A program made the translations under genes and the position numbers. From CAYGWP01 sp964353455 (GTDB lineage Bacteria; Planctomycetota; Phycisphaerae; FEN-1346), in contig CAYGWP010000457.1 in assembly GCA_964353455.1 (NCBI GenBank), forward strand, positions 1 to 11,181: a stretch of DNA of 11,181 bases, given 5' to 3'. Below, in pieces: positions 7,638 to 11,181 of the stretch. Every line of letters starts with the position of its first letter. Position 1 is the first letter of the stretch. Below the pieces are notes generated by a model that was not told where the DNA came from, did no database searches, and was given only the letters and a program-made list of their open reading frames with translations.

Positions 7638-10460
7638 ATGAGTGCGACACCGATCAAACCGTGGGTGGAAGCGGTCAGCCTGCACCCGGACGTTGTGGCC
7701 GAGACTTTCTCGGAAGACATCTTCGCCCTGGACCTGGGGCCGTTGGCCGACGGCAACAAGAACGTGCCGGCGGTGTACCGCGACCCGGAGCAGTTCTTCC
7801 GGGCCTCCTACATCACCAAGGGTCTGAAGGGCCTCCTCTCGGACGTGCTCTCGCGGTTGGAGGGCGGCGCTGGCGCCCGCGTGATGAAACTCATGACGCC
7901 CTTCGGCGGCGGCAAGAGCCACACGCTGGCCACGCTTTTTCACGCGGCCCGCAGCCCTGCGGCCCTGGACGTATTGCCGGAGGCCAAGGGCCTGCCGCGC
8001 CCCAAGAACGTGCGGACTGCGGTCTTCGACGGCCAGTTCCTCGATGCCACCAACGGCAAGGCCATGCCCGGCTTGGGGAAGCCTGCCCGGACTCTCTGGG
8101 GCTGGATCGCCTGGTCGCTCGGCGGCGAGAAGGGGTATGAGATTCTGCGCAAGCAGGATGAGGCCCGCGTGGCGCCCGGCGGCGATGAGATCATGGCCCT
8201 CTTGGGCGACGCCCCGAACTTGATCCTTCTGGATGAGGTGCTTCAGTACCTCATCAGCGCCGGGGGCCTGAAGGTCCACCAGACGACTCTGCGCGATGAG
8301 ACGCTGACGTTCCTCCAGCGGCTGACCGTGGCCGTCGGGAACGTGAAGAACACCGCCCTGGTTTTCTCGCTTCAGTCCAGCAAGCGGGAGAGCCTGGAGT
8401 ACGTGAACCTTCTCCAGACGGTGAGCCACCTGGCGGCCCGCAAGGACCAGCAGCGCGAGCCGGTGGAGAAGGACGAGGTGTTGGCTGTCATCCAGCGGCG
8501 GTTGCTGGCGAAACTGCCCGATGCCACTGAGGCCAGCCCGGCGGCCGAGGCTTACCGCGAAATCGTGACGCAGATGCGCCGGGCCTACGCCCGCACGGCG
8601 GCCGAGGAGCGGCAGGCCGAGGAAGAAGGCATTGCCCTGCGAGACCGCATCCGGGCCGCGTACCCGTTCCACCCCGCCCTGATTGACATCATGCGCGAGC
8701 GGTGGGCGGCCATCCCTGATTTCCAGCGGACGCGCGGGGCGCTCAGGTTCCTGGCGGCGTGCTTGCGTGCGGCCCACAAGGAAGGTAAGAGCCGCGCGGT
8801 CCTGGGACCGGGCGACGTGCCCATCCACGATGCCGAGGTGCGACTGGCGTTCTTCAAGGAAGTGGGCCAGCAGGCAGACTTCCAGGCCGTGCTGGAACAC
8901 GACTTGGTGGGGGCCGGCGCACGGGCGCGGCGTGTGGATGAGCGGCGCGCGAAGGAGACTCCGGCCGAGGCCCTCAAGCGCCCCGCGATGCGATTGGCAA
9001 CGGCGATCCTCATGTATTCCTTCGGAGGCTTACGCCGCGAGGGAGGTAAGGAGGGGGAGATTCTTCCGCCGGGCGTTAGCGAACAGGAACTCCTGTCGGT
9101 GTGCGTGGGGCCGGACCTCGACAGCACGACGGCGATGGCGTGTCTGAAGGAACTCAAGGAACAGTGTCTGTACCTGCACTTCGACGGGGTACGGTATGGC
9201 TTCAAGAAAGACCCGAACGTCACGCTACTGGTGGAGCAGGAGGCCGACGCGATTGCCCGCGATGAGAAACGGGTAAGCGGGAAGATCAAGGAGATGCTGG
9301 AGGCCCGGTTGGCGGGGCACCGTTCGGCGATTGTGTGGCCGGATAAGCCGGCGGATGTGCCGGACGACGACCCCTCGTTCCTGATCGCGTACCTGCCCCT
9401 GGCGTTCGGTGCCGAGCCGCGAGCGTCGCAGGAAGAACAGGCCAAGCGGATGTTTGAGAAGTGGGGTGACAAGCCGCGCAACTACCGCAACGGCCTGGGG
9501 CTGGCTGTGCCGGCGGCCGACCAGATCGAGATTCTGCGGCGGTCGGTGCGGTACATGATGGCTGTGGAGAGCGTCGAGGCGAAACCGAAGCAACACAACC
9601 TGACGAAAGAACAGAAGGGACAACTGAGGGAGCGCGGGGCGACTGAGACGGCCGCGGCCGAGTCGGCATTCGTGAAACTCTACACGGAAGTCTGGCTGCC
9701 GCGTGTGGAGGACGGGGCGATTGGCATCGAGTCCGTCGCGGTGGGCGGCCGACCGCTTCAGACGACGGTCAACGAGAAGAAGGATGCGATGGTCCACGAG
9801 CGGGTGATGGAGTTGCTGATGACAACGTACCGTAAGGTGCATGGCATGGTGAAGCCCTCCAAGATCGTGGAACTCTTCAAGATGGGCGAAGGCACGCCGC
9901 CGAAGATGGGGATACGGGCGTCGGAAGTTGTGGACGGGCTGTATTCGTTCCTTGGCTTCCCGCGTGTGACGACGAGTGACGCTGTTCGCAAGGGCGTGGT
10001 CGAGGGCGTCTCTGACGGCGTGCTCGGTTACGTCAGCGGCGCGCCAGAGTTGGGGGCCGACGGCAAGTACCAGGTGCCGCTGGCCAAGGTGCGGTTCAAG
10101 ATGGCCGTGGCTGAAGACGAGATCGACCTGGAGTCGGGCTTCCTGATGATGCCGCAGGCCATTCCGCTGCCGGCGCCTGCCCTGCCGCCAGGACCTGAAC
10201 CTACGCCGGGTCCTGGCCCCACGCCGCCAGGACCGACGCCGCCAGCGCCCCCGGGACCGGCACTTGAGCGACTGGTTGAGATAGCGTTCTCAGCCGACCG
10301 CGACCAGTTGTTCGCAGCATGGAAGGCCGTGGCCAACCTTGCAGACATGGCCGGTAAAGTGTCGGTATCGGTCAAGGCAGAGTCACAGGAGGGCTTCGAC
10401 CGAGGCAAACTGGAGAACGGCGTCTATGAGCCGCTTAGGGAGGCGAACCTGATCCAGTAG
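7638..10460 (+). CDS. DUF499 P-loop ATPase, BrxC/PglY-related
   Basis: The 940-residue product starts at ATG 7638, with AAAGGA at 7623-7628 and a 9-base spacer. The N-terminus carries the DUF499 signature: PWVEAVSLHPDV, a YRDPEQFF segment, and TKGLKGLLSDVLSRL. The Walker A follows as TPFGGGKSHTL (Lys93, Ser94), and the Walker B is NLILLDE (Asp199, Glu200). These residues are intact, so ATP binding and hydrolysis are expected. The region at about 742-800 (KIVELFKMG, then GLYSFLGFPRV) could be a winged-helix-like segment. A proline/glycine-rich linker at 843-874 leads to a small C-terminal domain (875-940). BrxC/PglY, the BREX ATPase, belongs to the same broad group and is needed for that system's defence. 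Here the protein probably assembles with the methylase and helicase on DNA. The gene begins 17 bases after the preceding stop and is the last + strand gene of the array. The family call is firm; the role is by analogy. Confidence 0.92.
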   Translation: MSATPIKPWVEAVSLHPDVVAETFSEDIFALDLGPLADGNKNVPAVYRDPEQFFRASYITKGLKGLLSDVLSRLEGGAGARVMKLMTPFGGGKSHTLATLFHAARSPAALDVLPEAKGLPRPKNVRTAVFDGQFLDATNGKAMPGLGKPARTLWGWIAWSLGGEKGYEILRKQDEARVAPGGDEIMALLGDAPNLILLDEVLQYLISAGGLKVHQTTLRDETLTFLQRLTVAVGNVKNTALVFSLQSSKRESLEYVNLLQTVSHLAARKDQQREPVEKDEVLAVIQRRLLAKLPDATEASPAAEAYREIVTQMRRAYARTAAEERQAEEEGIALRDRIRAAYPFHPALIDIMRERWAAIPDFQRTRGALRFLAACLRAAHKEGKSRAVLGPGDVPIHDAEVRLAFFKEVGQQADFQAVLEHDLVGAGARARRVDERRAKETPAEALKRPAMRLATAILMYSFGGLRREGGKEGEILPPGVSEQELLSVCVGPDLDSTTAMACLKELKEQCLYLHFDGVRYGFKKDPNVTLLVEQEADAIARDEKRVSGKIKEMLEARLAGHRSAIVWPDKPADVPDDDPSFLIAYLPLAFGAEPRASQEEQAKRMFEKWGDKPRNYRNGLGLAVPAADQIEILRRSVRYMMAVESVEAKPKQHNLTKEQKGQLRERGATETAAAESAFVKLYTEVWLPRVEDGAIGIESVAVGGRPLQTTVNEKKDAMVHERVMELLMTTYRKVHGMVKPSKIVELFKMGEGTPPKMGIRASEVVDGLYSFLGFPRVTTSDAVRKGVVEGVSDGVLGYVSGAPELGADGKYQVPLAKVRFKMAVAEDEIDLESGFLMMPQAIPLPAPALPPGPEPTPGPGPTPPGPTPPAPPGPALERLVEIAFSADRDQLFAAWKAVANLADMAGKVSVSVKAESQEGFDRGKLENGVYEPLREANLIQ
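10164..10259 (+). repeat. Proline/glycine-rich low-complexity coding repeat in the DUF499 gene
   Basis: These 96 bases encode residues 843-874, 32 residues of which about half are proline, with the rest mostly Gly, Ala and Thr. The DNA contains short imperfect repeats around CCGCCAGGACC. It forms a flexible linker between the ATPase body and a 66-residue C-terminal domain, and is likely to vary in length between strains. Confidence 0.75.
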
Positions 10461-10733
10461 GTGAAGGTATCGCCGCGGGACACAGGTTCAGGGTCGGTCG
10501 CGCCCTTGGGCCGGTCGGGGCGGGCAGGAGAACCATCAGATGAAGATGGCCGACGATGCCAGCCATGCTGATCGGCCAGCGGGGATTGACACGGGCGCAG
10601 AAGTGGACGCATTCGCAGGATGTGCGGACTGTGCCGGCGGCGTTGGTAGGGAAGCGGAACCAGGGGGGCGGCAGGGATTCGGGGCGCGGCGGCTCAGGCA
10701 ACAGCAAGCGGTGCCCGCACAGCCGATGCCGTT
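10461..10733. other. Intergenic region between convergent genes, no supported gene
   Basis: The end of the array and the 3' end of the - strand gene converge on this 273-base GC-rich stretch. Short open frames cross it on both strands, but they overlap one another, lack convincing Shine-Dalgarno sites and show no recognisable protein pattern. I could not find a clean GC-rich hairpin followed by T residues on either strand, so no terminator is called, although one is expected between convergent genes. Confidence 0.5.
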
Positions 10734-11181
10734 TCACGACCCTTCTGCGACACTGATAAGGTGGCCGCGGGAATCGTAGTTGACGAGCATGCACCAGAAC
10801 GGACCGTGGAAGGTGCCGTTCTGGGTGTAGCCGTAGACTGGTACGCCCTCGTCAGAGGCGAACCAGAGTTGAATGCCATCGCCCTGACCGCCAGCCTCCT
10901 GCTCGCGCGGCAGGCCGTGGGCCACCTTCCGCTCGCCATCGACAACGATCCAGCCTTCCTGGATGGTTGAAGGCGGGTCGGGCACCGTGCCGCCTTCGAC
11001 CGTCTGCGGCACCTCGACCCACGACCACACGCACTCCGATAGCAGCATGTACCGCACACGCATCACGGCCCCGGCAGGCGGACAATCATTGAGGGTGACC
11101 GACCAGGCGCCTGTCCGAAACTTGACCGTGCCAGTGCCATCCCCCTCCAAATCCACCTCGAAATCGTTCCCGGCGTTGACC
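10734..11181 (-). CDS. Hypothetical protein, C-terminal part, runs off the right edge
   Basis: The complement strand is open from the window edge (reading V-N-A-G-N-D-F-E-V-D) to a TGA at 10736-10734, giving at least 149 residues. A GTG at 11156 could serve as a start, but the frame continues upstream of it, so the beginning is probably outside the window. The sequence is rich in Gly, Val and Trp, with short strand-like pieces such as GAVMRVRYMLL, EGWIVVDGERKV and GIQLWFASDEGVPVYGYTQNGTF, suggesting a beta-rich fold. I see no membrane segment or known motif, and no lysine/arginine tail. It is oriented against the defence array and is probably unrelated to it. Codon composition looks protein-like (high G/C at third positions), and the product reads as ordinary globular protein, unlike the opposite-strand frames here. 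Confidence 0.6.
   Translation of the reverse strand, partial: VNAGNDFEVDLEGDGTGTVKFRTGAWSVTLNDCPPAGAVMRVRYMLLSECVWSWVEVPQTVEGGTVPDPPSTIQEGWIVVDGERKVAHGLPREQEAGGQGDGIQLWFASDEGVPVYGYTQNGTFHGPFWCMLVNYDSRGHLISVAEGS

Noticed and set aside
7551..8900. - strand frame of 449 residues opposite the DUF499 gene
   Set aside because: The + strand shows clear Walker A and B motifs; the antisense frame has low-complexity Arg/Leu/Gly composition.
10435..10794. - strand frame of 119 residues in the intergenic region
   Set aside because: It overlaps the ends of both the DUF499 gene and the convergent gene, is rich in Pro/Arg/Cys, and has no clear ribosome site.
1..11181. CRISPR arrays, tRNA or rRNA genes, insertion sequences
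   Set aside because: No regularly spaced repeats, cloverleaf-like sequence, transposase frame or terminal inverted repeats were seen by eye.

Overview
The window shows most of one operon-like array on the + strand (positions 1 to 10460). It is followed by about 270 bases of unassigned DNA and then the 3' part of an unrelated gene on the - strand that runs off the right edge. The DNA is GC-rich, about 70 to 77 percent on hand-counted lines in the main genes, with strong G/C preference at third codon positions, GTG starts and clear Shine-Dalgarno sites. This suggests a high-GC bacterium. A planctomycete or other environmental lineage is possible, but no marker gene fixes the taxon.

Layout: (1) a SNF2/superfamily-2 helicase with a C-terminal DUF3883 domain, entering from the left edge and interrupted by one in-frame TAG at the DEAH-box glutamate codon; (2) a small two-helix membrane protein with a degenerate phospholipase-D-like domain, whose GTG start overlaps the helicase stop; (3) a DUF1156 adenine-specific DNA methyltransferase with an inserted zinc ribbon; (4) an unrecognised 158-residue basic-tailed protein; (5) a DUF499 P-loop ATPase related to BrxC/PglY of BREX, with a proline-rich linker near its C-terminus. 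All junctions are short or overlapping, so the five genes are probably co-transcribed.

A DNA N6-adenine methylase, a large DUF499 ATPase, a SNF2 helicase with a nuclease-like domain and a PLD-like protein together have the composition of an antiphage system of the BREX/DISARM type. The methylase would mark self DNA, while the helicase and ATPase would act on unmodified invading DNA. The hallmark genes of BREX (pglZ, brxL) and of DISARM (drmA, drmB) are not in the window, so this is better called a DUF499-DUF1156-SNF2 array than either system. I recall that related arrays have been noted by comparative genomics (possibly under the name ARMADA), but cannot check that here.

The most notable details are the single nonsense codon exactly at the helicase catalytic glutamate, the lower-GC block inside the methylase gene between flanks of about 75 percent GC, and the two lower-GC small genes (PLD-like and 158-residue) between the core genes. 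These suggest a mosaic, recently changing system in which the restriction side may have been switched off, unless the stop is a sequencing error.
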